Positions 1-9,491 of a stretch of DNA of 64,000 bases are shown one piece after another. A program made the translations under genes and the position numbers. Every line of letters starts with the position of its first letter. Position 1 is the stretch's first letter. Under the pieces are notes generated by a model. That model was not told the DNA's origin. It did not search any database and saw nothing but the letters and a program-made list of their open reading frames with translations. Origin of the DNA: Chitinophaga sp. (GTDB lineage Bacteria > Bacteroidota > Bacteroidia > Chitinophagales > Chitinophagaceae); assembly GCF_017745275.1 (NCBI RefSeq), contig NZ_JAGHZS010000002.1, forward strand, positions 669,859 to 733,858, in the 5' to 3' direction.

Positions 1-3000
1 GTTTTACCGGAAATATTCAAGTGACCAATTCCGCGGGAACAGGTACCTGGAATGGATTTAGTTTTGGTCGAGCTCCGGTCATCCAGCGGATATCGCCTCT
101 GATGGGACCCGTAGGGACAGAAGTTACTATTACAGGTGAAAATTTTAGCGCTGTTGCCAGTGAAAATACCGTTAATTTCAGTGGTGTAACAGCGGAGGTC
201 ATCAGTGCTACAACTACTGCTCTGAAAGTAAAGGTGCCTGCTCATACCAGTACAGGGCCTATTTCCGTGACTTCCGGACAGCATGTGGGCGAGTACACCG
301 AATTCTTTAGAGTAACCTTCCCCGGCCCTAAAAAAGGCTTTTCTACTTCTACCTTTGATCTGAATCTAAGATTACATGGCCGTGCCGGAGGGGTGTTAAT
401 GGATATGGATAATGATGGTAAGCAGGATATTATTACTCATGATTATGACAACCTCATTATTTACCGTAATACCAGTACACCGGGTAAAATGCAATTTGAT
501 GAACCATTTTTTATTCCTATCAAAGGAAAAGGTTTTTTGAATCCATTGAAGGATACCGCCGAATGGGTCATCATTATAGGGACGCCTACGCCGTTGTCTA
601 ACCCGGCGGTCATGGACTTAAATACTGATGGTAAGCCAGATATCGCTATCTATAATCCGGAAAATAGTCAGCTCTATATTTATCTCAATAACAGCACTAC
701 CGGAAGTATTCAACTCCAGTCTCCTTATACCGTAACCTCACCCAATGCGTCCTGTATCTCTATTCATGATTTCGATGGGGATGGAAAGCCGGATATCATC
801 CATGCGTCGCCAGATGGAGTGAGGATGTTCAGAAATACCGGGGCAGGTAATACTTTCTCATTAGATGATCCTGTGGCATTCAGAGAGTTTTATTCCCACG
901 GCCCTGACAAGATTAAGACACTGGCCTTTGCAGATATCAATAAAGATGGCAAGATAGATGTTTATGACGGTCGAACGGTTTATTATAATAATAGTATTCC
1001 TGGAAGAATAAATGTGAGTTGGAATAAGTTCGAAATAGGAGCGCGTGATGTAGTGGTGGCATTGAATGACTGGAATAATAATGATAAAGTAGACGTGGCA
1101 TTGGTGGCAGCAGATAGAACCGGAAATTTTGATCTGATATTAGATTTTTGTAAAAATAACGTAGACCCCGATGGTTCAGTTTATGGACGCCCCTTTGAAT
1201 ACGATTCCTATGGGTTTGTACCTCTCTGGGCGAATCAGATAGCGCCGGGAGATTTTGATGGAGATGGATTACCAGACCTTTTGATGAACCACAGTGCGCT
1301 TGGCGGCAAAGGAAGTCTGATGAAGAATGTGAGCACCAGCGACTCTATCAGGTTTCTACCTTTTGTGCCTGTACGCAATGGCGTCGATGGCAGTGGTTGG
1401 GCTGCAGTGGGTGATCTGGATGGCGATTCCAAACCGGACCTGGTCCTTTTTGGAAATCGGGAATGTGGTACCTGGGTATCCAGAAACAGGTATGATGAAG
1501 TGGCCAACCTCTCACTTTGTAACGGCGTGGATACCAGTATTACCAGTAATATCAGCGGGAATAAATACCAGTGGCAGGTATTGAAAACAGGCGGCGATTT
1601 CACGGATATTTTCAACGATACGTTATATGCCAATACCACCGGTAAAACATTACAACTGAAACACGTAGGTGCTTCTATTAATGGGTTTACATATCGTTGC
1701 CTCGTGGACAACAACCCCGGTGAATATACCGGCATCCAGGTAACACCTAACACATTCCCCTTTTTAGACCTGGATTTGGCAGACATGACAGGCACCTATT
1801 GTCCTGGAACACGGGTTGTTCTTAGAACGACTGCTTATGCTGTTGGTGATGCATCAGAATACCAATGGTGGATGGATGATAGTGTACGTCTCAATAACAA
1901 GGCACCTAATTATGTAGTTGATACCTTGACAGAAAATCACCGTTTCCAGGCGAAGATCATCAGCAAAGGAGTTTGTCCGGATAAAGCGATAGCAGAGAGT
2001 CGTAAACTGGAAGTTAATGTGCTGCATCCAGAGCTGCCTCAGGTATTACTTACATCCAACGCTACTCTCACCTGCTCCGGCAACGACGCCACCCGCTATA
2101 CTTTTACTGCAGTTACGCAGCACGTCGAAGCGTATAACAAACCATCTTACAAGTGGTACTACAATGGCTCCCTGGTGCCCAATGAAACCGGATTGGTGCT
2201 GACGAAGACTGGTCTGCATACAGGTGATAGCATATACACAACAATGTCTGTTGAGGAGGGTTTTTGTATTACCGGCAGGGATTACAAGAGCAATACCATC
2301 ACCATGACAAAAGGCAACACTACCGCAGCCAGTGGAAAACTGGTAGATCGTTCCTCTTCAGACTGTGCAGATGAGCCCAAACAACTCGTCTTTACTTCGG
2401 CTACTATTGATGCAGGTAGTAAAATAGAATTTTATGAGACGGACGAGAAGGGAGACTCCAGGCTCCTGGAAACTATTTTATTTGTTCGTGACAGTGTGGT
2501 ATATAAACCCAATGCAATATTCGACAATGCGACGCATCATTATTTTTGCAAGGTAGTACCCGCCGTTGGCAGTTGCCAGCAGACATTTATATCAAACACC
2601 ATTTTACTGCGTTGGTATCAATGGATAAAACCAGTATTGCAAATTGATGGAACCGAACTGGTAGTGATAAACAGCACACCGGGTACCGTTTTCAAATGGA
2701 AGAACGTAGAACAGGATACCGCCAGTTATCCTGCTGTAAGTACAGGAACGAATAATCGTTACACGCCGGTCTTTCCTGGCAGATATAAAGTAGAAGCTAT
2801 ATTGGGCACCTGCTATAGCCTTTCCGATCCGGTTTATTACGGAGAAAACAGTACGATCGTATCCCAGCACCCAATCATCAGGCCCAATCCAGTAAGTGAT
2901 GTATTGATTATGGATCAGATTAAACTCACAGACAACTGGACCACCCTGGAAATACTGGATAGTTATGGTACGCCTCAGTTACCACTCATCAACGTTACAG

Positions 3001-3113
3001 GAAAATCGAGTGTTACTGTGAATACAGCCAAACTTGGAGGTGGTATTTATTTCGCTGTATTGAAACGAAATGATAATAAAAATATCACCGTCAAGTTCGT
3101 AAAAGTGAATTAA
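1..3113 (+). CDS. T9SS-secreted surface protein with IPT/TIG and VCBS/FG-GAP repeats (5' partial)
   Basis: The reading frame is open to the left edge (codons begin at base 3), so the N-terminus and any signal peptide lie outside the window; a GTG at 21 is only the first start-like codon. An IPT/TIG Ig-like domain comes first (PLMGPVGTEVTITGENF), then about seven calcium-binding FG-GAP/VCBS motifs of the form DxDxDGxxD (for example DMDNDGKQD, DFDGDGKPD, DINKDGKID, DFDGDGLPD), as in beta-propeller surface proteins. Cys-containing Ig-like segments follow. The last ~75 residues (PNPVSDVLIM to the end) look like a type A T9SS sorting domain, so the protein is probably exported and attached to the cell surface. 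The ligand is unknown; adhesion or polymer binding is a guess from the architecture. Confidence 0.85.
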   Translation, partial: FTGNIQVTNSAGTGTWNGFSFGRAPVIQRISPLMGPVGTEVTITGENFSAVASENTVNFSGVTAEVISATTTALKVKVPAHTSTGPISVTSGQHVGEYTEFFRVTFPGPKKGFSTSTFDLNLRLHGRAGGVLMDMDNDGKQDIITHDYDNLIIYRNTSTPGKMQFDEPFFIPIKGKGFLNPLKDTAEWVIIIGTPTPLSNPAVMDLNTDGKPDIAIYNPENSQLYIYLNNSTTGSIQLQSPYTVTSPNASCISIHDFDGDGKPDIIHASPDGVRMFRNTGAGNTFSLDDPVAFREFYSHGPDKIKTLAFADINKDGKIDVYDGRTVYYNNSIPGRINVSWNKFEIGARDVVVALNDWNNNDKVDVALVAADRTGNFDLILDFCKNNVDPDGSVYGRPFEYDSYGFVPLWANQIAPGDFDGDGLPDLLMNHSALGGKGSLMKNVSTSDSIRFLPFVPVRNGVDGSGWAAVGDLDGDSKPDLVLFGNRECGTWVSRNRYDEVANLSLCNGVDTSITSNISGNKYQWQVLKTGGDFTDIFNDTLYANTTGKTLQLKHVGASINGFTYRCLVDNNPGEYTGIQVTPNTFPFLDLDLADMTGTYCPGTRVVLRTTAYAVGDASEYQWWMDDSVRLNNKAPNYVVDTLTENHRFQAKIISKGVCPDKAIAESRKLEVNVLHPELPQVLLTSNATLTCSGNDATRYTFTAVTQHVEAYNKPSYKWYYNGSLVPNETGLVLTKTGLHTGDSIYTTMSVEEGFCITGRDYKSNTITMTKGNTTAASGKLVDRSSSDCADEPKQLVFTSATIDAGSKIEFYETDEKGDSRLLETILFVRDSVVYKPNAIFDNATHHYFCKVVPAVGSCQQTFISNTILLRWYQWIKPVLQIDGTELVVINSTPGTVFKWKNVEQDTASYPAVSTGTNNRYTPVFPGRYKVEAILGTCYSLSDPVYYGENSTIVSQHPIIRPNPVSDVLIMDQIKLTDNWTTLEILDSYGTPQLPLINVTGKSSVTVNTAKLGGGIYFAVLKRNDNKNITVKFVKVN

Positions 3114-3306
3114 CGGCATCATTTATCAGATCTTTACGGACTACTATATAACAGTGTACTGTTGGGTGCCAAATCGCGTATCTGGTGCCTGACAGTTAAT
3201 AATAGTAACAAACCCATTTACATTCCTATCTCACCAAATCACTCCTGCTACATTATTGATGGCTATATTCATTTACCTTTGAGCCAAACATTGAATCGTT
3301 TATAAC

Positions 3307-3726
3307 ATGGAACCAAAGAAGCCTTCCATATTACTATCTATCTTCAAAAGAAAAGGCGAAGAAGGCATAAAAACACGTATCATCCACGAAGGAAATAAAT
3401 CCATTTATCCTCTTCAATTGAGCTTTCTCTTGGCTGCAGAGCAGCCATTGGTCTGCTTCCGGGAAGATGATGCCAATTGGGTGCTGGTAACAGGCGACCG
3501 GGTAATCGCATCAGGGAAAGGGGAGATAGTGTCACTACCTTATGGAGAATTGGTGACGGTGAATATGGCACTAGCTGAAGAGTATAAGGACCGCGTTATG
3601 ATGAAAACAGATTTCACCCGTCTTGTGTTGAAAGCGCGCAACGGTGAAAGTCATCTTATCACCCTGGAGAAAGGAAAACCTTACTGGGGGATTTTTCAGT
3701 TGTTACATTTTGCTGTTGGCGCATAG
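3307..3726 (+). CDS. hypothetical protein, 139 aa
   Basis: A small protein with no signal peptide and no membrane segment. It alternates short beta-strand-like stretches (LVCFREDDANWVLVTGDRVI) with charged turns and ends in a hydrophobic tail (FQLLHFAVGA). I do not recognise a family. It starts 193 bases after the surface-protein gene on the same strand. Codon pattern and length support a real gene, since the opposite-strand ORF here is much shorter. The function is unknown. Confidence 0.6.
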   Translation: MEPKKPSILLSIFKRKGEEGIKTRIIHEGNKSIYPLQLSFLLAAEQPLVCFREDDANWVLVTGDRVIASGKGEIVSLPYGELVTVNMALAEEYKDRVMMKTDFTRLVLKARNGESHLITLEKGKPYWGIFQLLHFAVGA

Positions 3727-3984
3727 CAGGAGAAGGAGTTATTTCCTTTATCTCCACAATGTGCGCTGGGAGTAGATGATGATTCGTTTTGGGCGGGCGG
3801 CGAAGATAACGGGCTTATCTCCTTTAGCAATAGCTGATGTTTTGTGTGATTAGGTTATTTATCATTTTTCCTACACCCCGTCGAAAAAAAATATAACCCA
3901 AAGAAACCAATCAGGAATAATACCAAAGAAGCGAGTACAGCAGGTAACGCATGTACATTATTAACGCTGGTATAAGCGTAGACC

Positions 3985-4026
3985 AGGTAAAATCAAACCA
4001 TGCGCAACATGCATGGTTTACCTTTT
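3985..4026 (+). terminator. hairpin with T-run in the 3727-4101 spacer
   Basis: AAACCATGC (3995-4003) pairs with GCATGGTTT (4011-4019) across a 7-nt loop. AGGTAA before it also pairs with TTACCT after it if six bases bulge out, and TTTTT follows. It looks like a rho-independent terminator, but the nearest upstream + gene ended 260 bases earlier, so it may end a long 3' UTR or an unrecognised small RNA. I see nothing else supportable in the 375-base spacer. Confidence 0.45.
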
Positions 4027-4101
4027 TATATTTTCCCTATCTTCATCAACCAATAGCATCACCACCTGTAGCACTATTCCTGATTAAAACCGTTTTCACC
4101 G

Positions 4102-5004
4102 ATGGGTCATTCCAAAGCAATCATCCCGTTCTACGACGATATCAATGAATTCTTTGCCAGCACACCATTTCCTGACAGAACCACCAACCCGGATCTCTTC
4201 TGTTTCCGGGTAAGCAAGGGAGAAGATGTGAAAAAATTCTATAAACCTCCTTTCAGAAGGTCATTTTATTTTATGGCGCTCTTGAGCGGGGTGGGGCAAT
4301 CCCGCATTGTGTACGACAATATGAAGGAAATGCGCATGAATAGTTCGCTCGTTTTCCAGGCGCCTGGACTGCTTTCCAGCTTTTATCGTACGGAATATGC
4401 TTACGGCTATCTCATTTATTTTAAGAAAGCCTGCTTCTCCTTCTTTAAACCTGATTTTGAAAGGCAGTTCCCGTTTTTCGACGTGCAACAAACACATTTT
4501 TACGAATTGTCAGATGAACAATTCCGGGAGTTTTCAATATCCTTCGAAGATTTTTATGAAGCTTACGAAAAGGCAGATGATAAACATCATACGGTAGCCA
4601 GCCTGAAAATGTTAGCGACCTTATATCAGTTGAAGGGATTTATACAGCTTAGTCAGCAACAGGAGCGGATTATCCGGCCAGAGTCCGTTTTGTTTAAACA
4701 GTATATGCAACTGGTAAACGACAACTATATAGAGAAAAGGACCGTAAATGAATATGCCGCTATGCTTTCCATTACGCCTAAGTATCTCTCTGAGTATATA
4801 AAAAATACCACCGGGCAAAATGCCCTCTTCTTCATTCATCAACGTATTATAACGGAGGCGAAGTCTTTAATTCTTTATACCAGCCTGGATATCTCCGAAA
4901 TCTGTTACCAATTGAATTTTTCTGACCCGGCAAATTTTAATAAGTTCTTTAAGAAAAATGTGGGCGCTACGCCACTGGAGTTCAGAAATCAGCCCAACAG
5001 GTAA
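4102..5004 (+). CDS. AraC family transcriptional regulator
   Basis: A 300-aa protein with an AraC/XylS DNA-binding domain in the last ~100 residues: first helix-turn-helix around VNEYAAMLSITPKYLSEYIK, second around ISEICYQLNFSDPANFNKFFKK, followed by the usual G-x-T-P-x-E/F end (VGATPLEFR). The N-terminal ~190 residues resemble the cupin-like sensor part of Bacteroidota AraC proteins. It lies 94 bases upstream of an alpha/beta hydrolase gene on the same strand, which is a plausible target. The inducer is unknown. An overlapping ORF at 3951-4148 in another frame is judged spurious. Confidence 0.88.
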   Translation: MGHSKAIIPFYDDINEFFASTPFPDRTTNPDLFCFRVSKGEDVKKFYKPPFRRSFYFMALLSGVGQSRIVYDNMKEMRMNSSLVFQAPGLLSSFYRTEYAYGYLIYFKKACFSFFKPDFERQFPFFDVQQTHFYELSDEQFREFSISFEDFYEAYEKADDKHHTVASLKMLATLYQLKGFIQLSQQQERIIRPESVLFKQYMQLVNDNYIEKRTVNEYAAMLSITPKYLSEYIKNTTGQNALFFIHQRIITEAKSLILYTSLDISEICYQLNFSDPANFNKFFKKNVGATPLEFRNQPNR

Positions 5005-5054
5005 ATATACCATTCAAAGCGGATTATGAACAAAGTGGCGGGAAATGGACCATC

Positions 5055-5062
5055 TACCTTTG
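5055..5062 (+). promoter_or_regulatory. Bacteroidota -7 element for the alpha/beta hydrolase operon
   Basis: TACCTTTG matches the TAnnTTTG -7 consensus of the Bacteroidota primary sigma factor and lies 37-40 bases before the hydrolase start codons. No clear TTTG -33 element is seen upstream, which would fit dependence on an activator such as the adjacent AraC protein; that link is inferred. Confidence 0.5.
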
Positions 5063-5098
5063 TATTGTATTACATCGGAAACATTTTAAAAACAGATC

Positions 5099-5878
5099 AT
5101 GATGAAAACAACACTTAGTAAAGATGGAACAACACTGGCCTACAATGTAACAGGCAATGGCCCTGCTTTAATTTTTATTACCGGTGCCACCTGTTACCGG
5201 GAATTTAATCCCGTGCTGTACGATGTGTCCGTTTTTTCAACGGAATTCACAGTATACAATTACGATCGCCGCGGACGCGGTGATAGCGGTAATACGTTAC
5301 CATACGCCGTGGAACGTGAAATAGAAGACATCGAAGCCATGATTGACGCGGCAGGAGGTCAGGCATTTTTGTATGGTCATTCTTCCGGTGCTATACTGGC
5401 GTTGAAAGCGGCGCTCACACTGGGTAATAAGGTAAGTAAGCTGGCCATGTATGATGCTGCATATTGCCCGGATGCCGCCTCCCTGGAGGAATTTAAAGCA
5501 CTTAGCAGCGACTTGTACCAATTGTTGCAAGCCGGAAAAAACCAGGAAGCGATCACCGGGTTCCTGGAAGGTATCGGGATTCCGCAAGAGGCTTTCGAAA
5601 GCTTGTACCCCGACTGGCAAATAATGGTGGACCTGGCCCCTACATTAGCTTATGATACTACACTGGCCAGTGCGCTGCCACCAGTAAAGGAAGTAGCCGG
5701 CCTGACTACACCTGCCCAGATTATTGTGGGAGAAAAAAGCCCGGAATCTCTGCAGGCGGTGGCCCAACAACTACGGGAAGCTATTCCCAACGCTGTTTAT
5801 ACAGTGGCAAAAGGACAGGATCATTTGCCGGCGGCAGAAGTAGTACTGTCAGTGTTAACCGCTTTCTTCAAATCTTAA
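5099..5878 (+). CDS. alpha/beta hydrolase
   Basis: A 259-aa cytoplasmic protein (no signal peptide) of the alpha/beta-hydrolase fold. Visible parts are the oxyanion strand region (GPALIFITGATCYREF), the conserved YDRRGRGDS turn, the nucleophile elbow GHSSGA with the catalytic Ser, a late Asp-bearing strand (PAQIIVGEKS) and a C-terminal KGQDHLP with the catalytic His. The oxyanion position has TGATC rather than the common HG. ATG codons at 5099 and 5102 are both possible. It is followed 10 bases later by a DUF1905 gene, so the two are probably cotranscribed. The substrate cannot be told from sequence. Confidence 0.88.
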   Translation: MMKTTLSKDGTTLAYNVTGNGPALIFITGATCYREFNPVLYDVSVFSTEFTVYNYDRRGRGDSGNTLPYAVEREIEDIEAMIDAAGGQAFLYGHSSGAILALKAALTLGNKVSKLAMYDAAYCPDAASLEEFKALSSDLYQLLQAGKNQEAITGFLEGIGIPQEAFESLYPDWQIMVDLAPTLAYDTTLASALPPVKEVAGLTTPAQIIVGEKSPESLQAVAQQLREAIPNAVYTVAKGQDHLPAAEVVLSVLTAFFKS

Positions 5879-5888
5879 CAAATCTACT

Positions 5889-6164
5889 ATGGCACAGCAA
5901 GTAAATGTCAGGCTGCATACCACCCTGCAAACGGAGCCTGGTAAAGGGTCCTGGACCTATATTGTCTGGGACGGCGTAGCGGATACCTTTGGTACCCGGC
6001 GACCTGTAAAAGTACGGGGCAATATTGATGGCTATGAATTTGAAAATTCATTCTTACCCCTTAAAGATGGTACCCATCTGTTGGGCGTTAATCAGAAAGT
6101 CCGCAAAGTGATTGGTAAAAAAGCGGGAGATAAGGTAATGGTAGAAATTTATGGAAAGGTATAA
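5889..6164 (+). CDS. DUF1905 domain-containing protein
   Basis: A 91-aa single-domain protein resembling the DUF1905 family: the WTYIVWDGVADTFGTRRPVKVRGNIDGYEFENSF region (quoted here as its parts WTYIVWDGVADTF and VKVRGNIDGYEF) and the end VIGKKAGDKVMVEI are typical of this small beta-barrel-like domain. The family is often linked to YdeI-like proteins and its function is not established. It sits 10 bases downstream of the hydrolase gene and is followed directly by a strong bidirectional terminator. Confidence 0.8.
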   Translation: MAQQVNVRLHTTLQTEPGKGSWTYIVWDGVADTFGTRRPVKVRGNIDGYEFENSFLPLKDGTHLLGVNQKVRKVIGKKAGDKVMVEIYGKV

Positions 6165-6172
6165 TACACCAA

Positions 6173-6209
6173 ATCAGTAAGCTCCACGCCACATGTGGAG
6201 CTTACTGAT
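6173..6209. terminator. bidirectional terminator
   Basis: ATCAGTAAGCTCCAC (6173-6187) and its exact reverse complement (6195-6209) form a perfect 15-bp stem with a 7-nt loop, between the convergent DUF1905 and MscS genes. CTTTTT follows a few bases further on the + strand. It ends one base before the MscS stop codon. Confidence 0.85.
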
Positions 6210-6210
6210 G

Positions 6211-8715
6211 CTAATCTTTTTGTTGGATGCGTGGACCCCCCGTAGGTGGATTTAACGGCGAAATATGTATATCCTGTTGGGGGAAAGGAATGCTGATACC
6301 ATGTTCCCGGAATGCGCTGGTAATGGCTGCAATCAAATCACTTTTTATATCCACCGCTTCTGCCAGGTGTCGCACCCAAAAGAATAGCTGAATGTCTATA
6401 GAGCTTTGATTAAATTCTTTAAAGATCACTTTTGGCGCCGGGTAACCAAGGATGCGTTTGTCCCCGGTGAAGAGCTCCAGCAATAACGCTTTGGCTTTTT
6501 CAAGATCTGTATCATAAGATACGCCTACGGTGATGGCCATCCGGCGTTTGTGGCCATTAGAGCTCCAGTTCAGCAGGTGCGCGGTGAGCAGGTCGCCATT
6601 GGGCATGATCAGATCGGCACCGTCAGTTGTGGCAATGGTACTGCTGCGGAAGCCGATGGATTTTACCTTTCCTGACTGGTCTTTGATGTCAATGACATCC
6701 CCTACATTAATAGGTTTTTCAAAGGCGATGATCAGGCCACTCACCAGGTTATTAACGAGCGATTGTAATCCAAAACCGATACCAACACCAATGGCGCCCA
6801 TAAAGAGGGCCAGCCTGCTCATCGGAATGCCAGCTGCGGCAAATGCCAGCAATACGCCAAGCGTAATAATGCCAATACGTACCAGTAAGATCCAGCTACC
6901 AATGCCTGTTCTTTGCTTCCCTGCAGCGGTGGTGGCATATCGGTTGTTGTCGCCCGCAAAGAAAGATACGATCCGGGAGATAATCACCGATAACATCACA
7001 ATTGCTATAAATATCGTGATGTTGTCAATGCTGAAGGTAAAGTCTCCGATCTGCCGTTCCGCAGAGAGGAAGGCCCTGAAAGGATCTGTCATTAATTTGA
7101 AAGCATAAAAATTACGGCCAAATAACAGGAACCATCCTACTATCAGCAATAAATAAAACAGGGGATGGGCGCGGTTGCCTATCTTCTGGAAGTTGATGTT
7201 TAAAGGTCCGGGGTCGGCTGTTGTATACACAATAGCACCCACTTCCATCGCCTCATTGATAATCCGGACGGTCCACAGAAAGAGGATGGCAATAACGGCA
7301 TTGAAATAGCCGCTTGTGAGCAACGTTTTGGAAAGATTGTAACAACCCACCAGGTTAGTCACAATGGAGGCCACTTCTAATATCACCATTAAGCCAATGG
7401 CATATATGATCCATTTTTCTTTCAGTTGCGCACGGTTGGCAGGCGACCAGGCAGAAGTCCCGAGTACGATACCACACAACGCCAACACCACCATCGCCCA
7501 GCGCTCCGGCCGGGAAGCCTGCAGCACCATGTTGTCCAGGCAAGCCAGGAAAAATAGAACCAGTAACAGGACCCAGAAACGTAGCCAATACCGGCTGATA
7601 TAACCCCGGAAAACAAACGTTAGCGAAATGGCCGGAAATGCCCAGCATATGGCCGTAAACAAGAAAGGCTGCGCTAAAAACAGGAATTGGAATAAGCTGA
7701 ATACCACAATGATGGCTGACAATACAGGGAATTTAAATAATAACCTTTTCTCGGTTTGCGTATATTCAGATTGACTACTTACCTTCTTCAGGGATTGAAT
7801 ATAAAAGATGGCGCCCAGCAACACCACTAATGTCAGGAACACTTTTCCTTTGTTATTGGCCAAATAAAACCGGAGGGTGAGCAACGATTTTTCCCATGAA
7901 TAATAAAGAATAGTTTTTAGTGGCCTGGCCTTTTGAAAGGGTTGCCATAATGCCGGAAAGTCACGGTCAAACGTCCTTGCATAGATAGTGAGTTGGTATT
8001 GCTCTATTTCCTCCATCTGGGAGTTGATGTCGTATAGCAGGGTATTGGTAGGGGCCAGCAACTCATCTATTTTAGCGGTAGCTTGTTTGAGTTGGTTATC
8101 CATAGGACTCAATCCACGGGCAATGTTTTTCATTTTTTGAATGTACCTGATCAGTTGCACAGAGTCGTCAGGAAACGTAAAGATAGCGGGGTCCGTAGAC
8201 AGCGAGTCCAGTTGATAGGCAAAAGAATTTAGCGCTGCATGATGTTTATCCAATTGGTTTTTTATGTCCTCCACCCGTTTCTGTAGCACCAGTAGCAGGT
8301 TGTACGAATTCGTTAGATTTCTGTATGACTGGGCGCTGCCTTTATTCACAAATATGCCATCACCGGCAAGTGCCGACCACTCCTTTATTTTATCTAAAGA
8401 GTTTTTGATGTGATTGGTGTCGATACCTGTACGGAGATAATTTTTAGCGCGTTGCAGGATGATGTTGGTTTGTTCAAAAAGGATTTCCTGGCGCATCGCT
8501 ATTTTCCGGGCTGCAAACTCGTCGATAGATTTTTTTGACGCCTTCTTCCCGTATTGCTGCATACTTGTTACAAAGCCGGGGCTGGTACTATCAGCTCTTT
8601 GCGGCAGACGACTACTGTCGCGCTGCTGCCCCTGGCCGCATATACCGGCCAGCAAGAGATAAAGGATAATGCCAAAAGGCCGCCAGTCAGTGAACAGAGG
8701 TAGATGTTTGCGCAT
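6211..8715 (-). CDS. mechanosensitive ion channel, MscS family (large)
   Basis: The start chosen at 8715 gives 834 aa beginning MRKHLPLF with an export signal (GIILYLLLAGICGQG); the longer ORF to 8811 adds 32 residues without a signal and runs through a separate leader. The N-terminal ~300 residues are a periplasmic, helical, coiled-coil-like region. About ten hydrophobic helices follow, and then the MscS pore helix and beta domain (ALFMGAIGVGIGFGLQSLVN, EKPINVGDVIDI, VKSIGFRSSTI, MPNGDLL). It is expected to be an inner-membrane tension-gated channel releasing solutes on hypo-osmotic shock, similar in size class to MscK/YbiO-type proteins. It stands alone between hairpins. Confidence 0.9.
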   Translation of the reverse strand: MRKHLPLFTDWRPFGIILYLLLAGICGQGQQRDSSRLPQRADSTSPGFVTSMQQYGKKASKKSIDEFAARKIAMRQEILFEQTNIILQRAKNYLRTGIDTNHIKNSLDKIKEWSALAGDGIFVNKGSAQSYRNLTNSYNLLLVLQKRVEDIKNQLDKHHAALNSFAYQLDSLSTDPAIFTFPDDSVQLIRYIQKMKNIARGLSPMDNQLKQATAKIDELLAPTNTLLYDINSQMEEIEQYQLTIYARTFDRDFPALWQPFQKARPLKTILYYSWEKSLLTLRFYLANNKGKVFLTLVVLLGAIFYIQSLKKVSSQSEYTQTEKRLLFKFPVLSAIIVVFSLFQFLFLAQPFLFTAICWAFPAISLTFVFRGYISRYWLRFWVLLLVLFFLACLDNMVLQASRPERWAMVVLALCGIVLGTSAWSPANRAQLKEKWIIYAIGLMVILEVASIVTNLVGCYNLSKTLLTSGYFNAVIAILFLWTVRIINEAMEVGAIVYTTADPGPLNINFQKIGNRAHPLFYLLLIVGWFLLFGRNFYAFKLMTDPFRAFLSAERQIGDFTFSIDNITIFIAIVMLSVIISRIVSFFAGDNNRYATTAAGKQRTGIGSWILLVRIGIITLGVLLAFAAAGIPMSRLALFMGAIGVGIGFGLQSLVNNLVSGLIIAFEKPINVGDVIDIKDQSGKVKSIGFRSSTIATTDGADLIMPNGDLLTAHLLNWSSNGHKRRMAITVGVSYDTDLEKAKALLLELFTGDKRILGYPAPKVIFKEFNQSSIDIQLFFWVRHLAEAVDIKSDLIAAITSAFREHGISIPFPQQDIHISPLNPPTGGPRIQQKD

Positions 8716-8810
8716 ATGGGATATGGTGCTCGTTGTTTGTTGATTAGGACAATACTTTAAGATAATAAAAAAATGGTAAGATGCACGTTCCCCTGTTCCC
8801 GGAAGCACCA

Positions 8811-8851
8811 CGCGCCCAAAGGTTAAACAGGAAGTTTAACCTTTGGACGCG
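8811..8851 (-). terminator. long hairpin between the SRPBCC and MscS genes
   Basis: Two 18-nt arms (8811-8828 and 8834-8851) pair with a single mismatch around a 5-nt loop. It lies 27 bases beyond the stop codon of the SRPBCC gene on the minus strand. No T-run follows, so it may be a transcript-end stabiliser rather than a classical terminator. Confidence 0.55.
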
Positions 8852-8877
8852 TAATATATGAGGAGACTTTGTTGTTA

Positions 8878-9330
8878 TTAAAAGCCATCCGGGATCTCTG
8901 GTTCCACCAGCTTTGCCAGTTTTTCCAAAGATTCCTGCCAGCCGAGGTAGCACATTTCTGCCGGTATCATGGACGGAATATTTTCCTGTGTTATTTTTAT
9001 TTCGGTTCCCGCCAGGTTCTTTTTTAATACAACAGTAGTCACCATTTCTCCCGGCATATTGGGATCATCAAAAGTATCAGAGTATTTTAATCCTTCATTG
9101 GGCTTCAGTTCCAGGTAACTGCCACCGAAGGAGTGGCTATGACCCGTACCAAAATTCTGGAATGACATCTTAAACGTGCCACCCACTTTCACATTCATTT
9201 CATGAACAGTACATAGAAAGCCATAAGGAGGCAACCAGGAAGCAATCGCTGTAGCTTCTGTAAATGCACGGTATAATTTTTCCGGAGTGGTTTTAAGAAC
9301 CCTGTGTAAAGAAACGCTATTGTTTGACAT
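8878..9330 (-). CDS. SRPBCC (AHSA1/START-like) domain protein
   Basis: A 150-aa protein spanning one SRPBCC domain, as in the activator-of-Hsp90-ATPase-homologue family. Typical segments are HRVLKTTPEKLYRAFTEAT near the start, the middle VGGTFKMSFQNFG, and the C-terminal MCYLGWQESLEKLAKLVE helix, which is the usual W-x-x-x-L-x-x-L signature. Such proteins form a hydrophobic cavity that binds small ligands. No signal peptide is present, so it is cytoplasmic. The gene is monocistronic and the ligand is unknown. Confidence 0.87.
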   Translation of the reverse strand: MSNNSVSLHRVLKTTPEKLYRAFTEATAIASWLPPYGFLCTVHEMNVKVGGTFKMSFQNFGTGHSHSFGGSYLELKPNEGLKYSDTFDDPNMPGEMVTTVVLKKNLAGTEIKITQENIPSMIPAEMCYLGWQESLEKLAKLVEPEIPDGF

Positions 9331-9491
9331 AAAATACTTTTTTGGTTCCTACTCTTCTGGCTTTTCGGTTCCGCCCGTTTTTAAATGGTTGCTGCTCCAT
9401 TGCCATTGATCTGACACCACAAAGATGTATCGAAATTCTGGTGGACAGGGTGGCGCGTTACGACAATTTAAAGGGTTATTTGCGACGCCTG

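Noticed and set aside
1235..1795. 186-aa minus-strand ORF inside the surface-protein gene
   Set aside because: It is fully antisense to a frame with clear FG-GAP motifs and has no recognisable domain.
3951..4148. 65-aa ORF overlapping the AraC start
   Set aside because: Crosses the hairpin at 3985-4026 and overlaps the AraC coding start in another frame.
6530..7108. 192-aa plus-strand ORF inside the MscS gene
   Set aside because: It overlaps the conserved MscS pore region on the opposite strand; low-complexity composition typical of a shadow frame.
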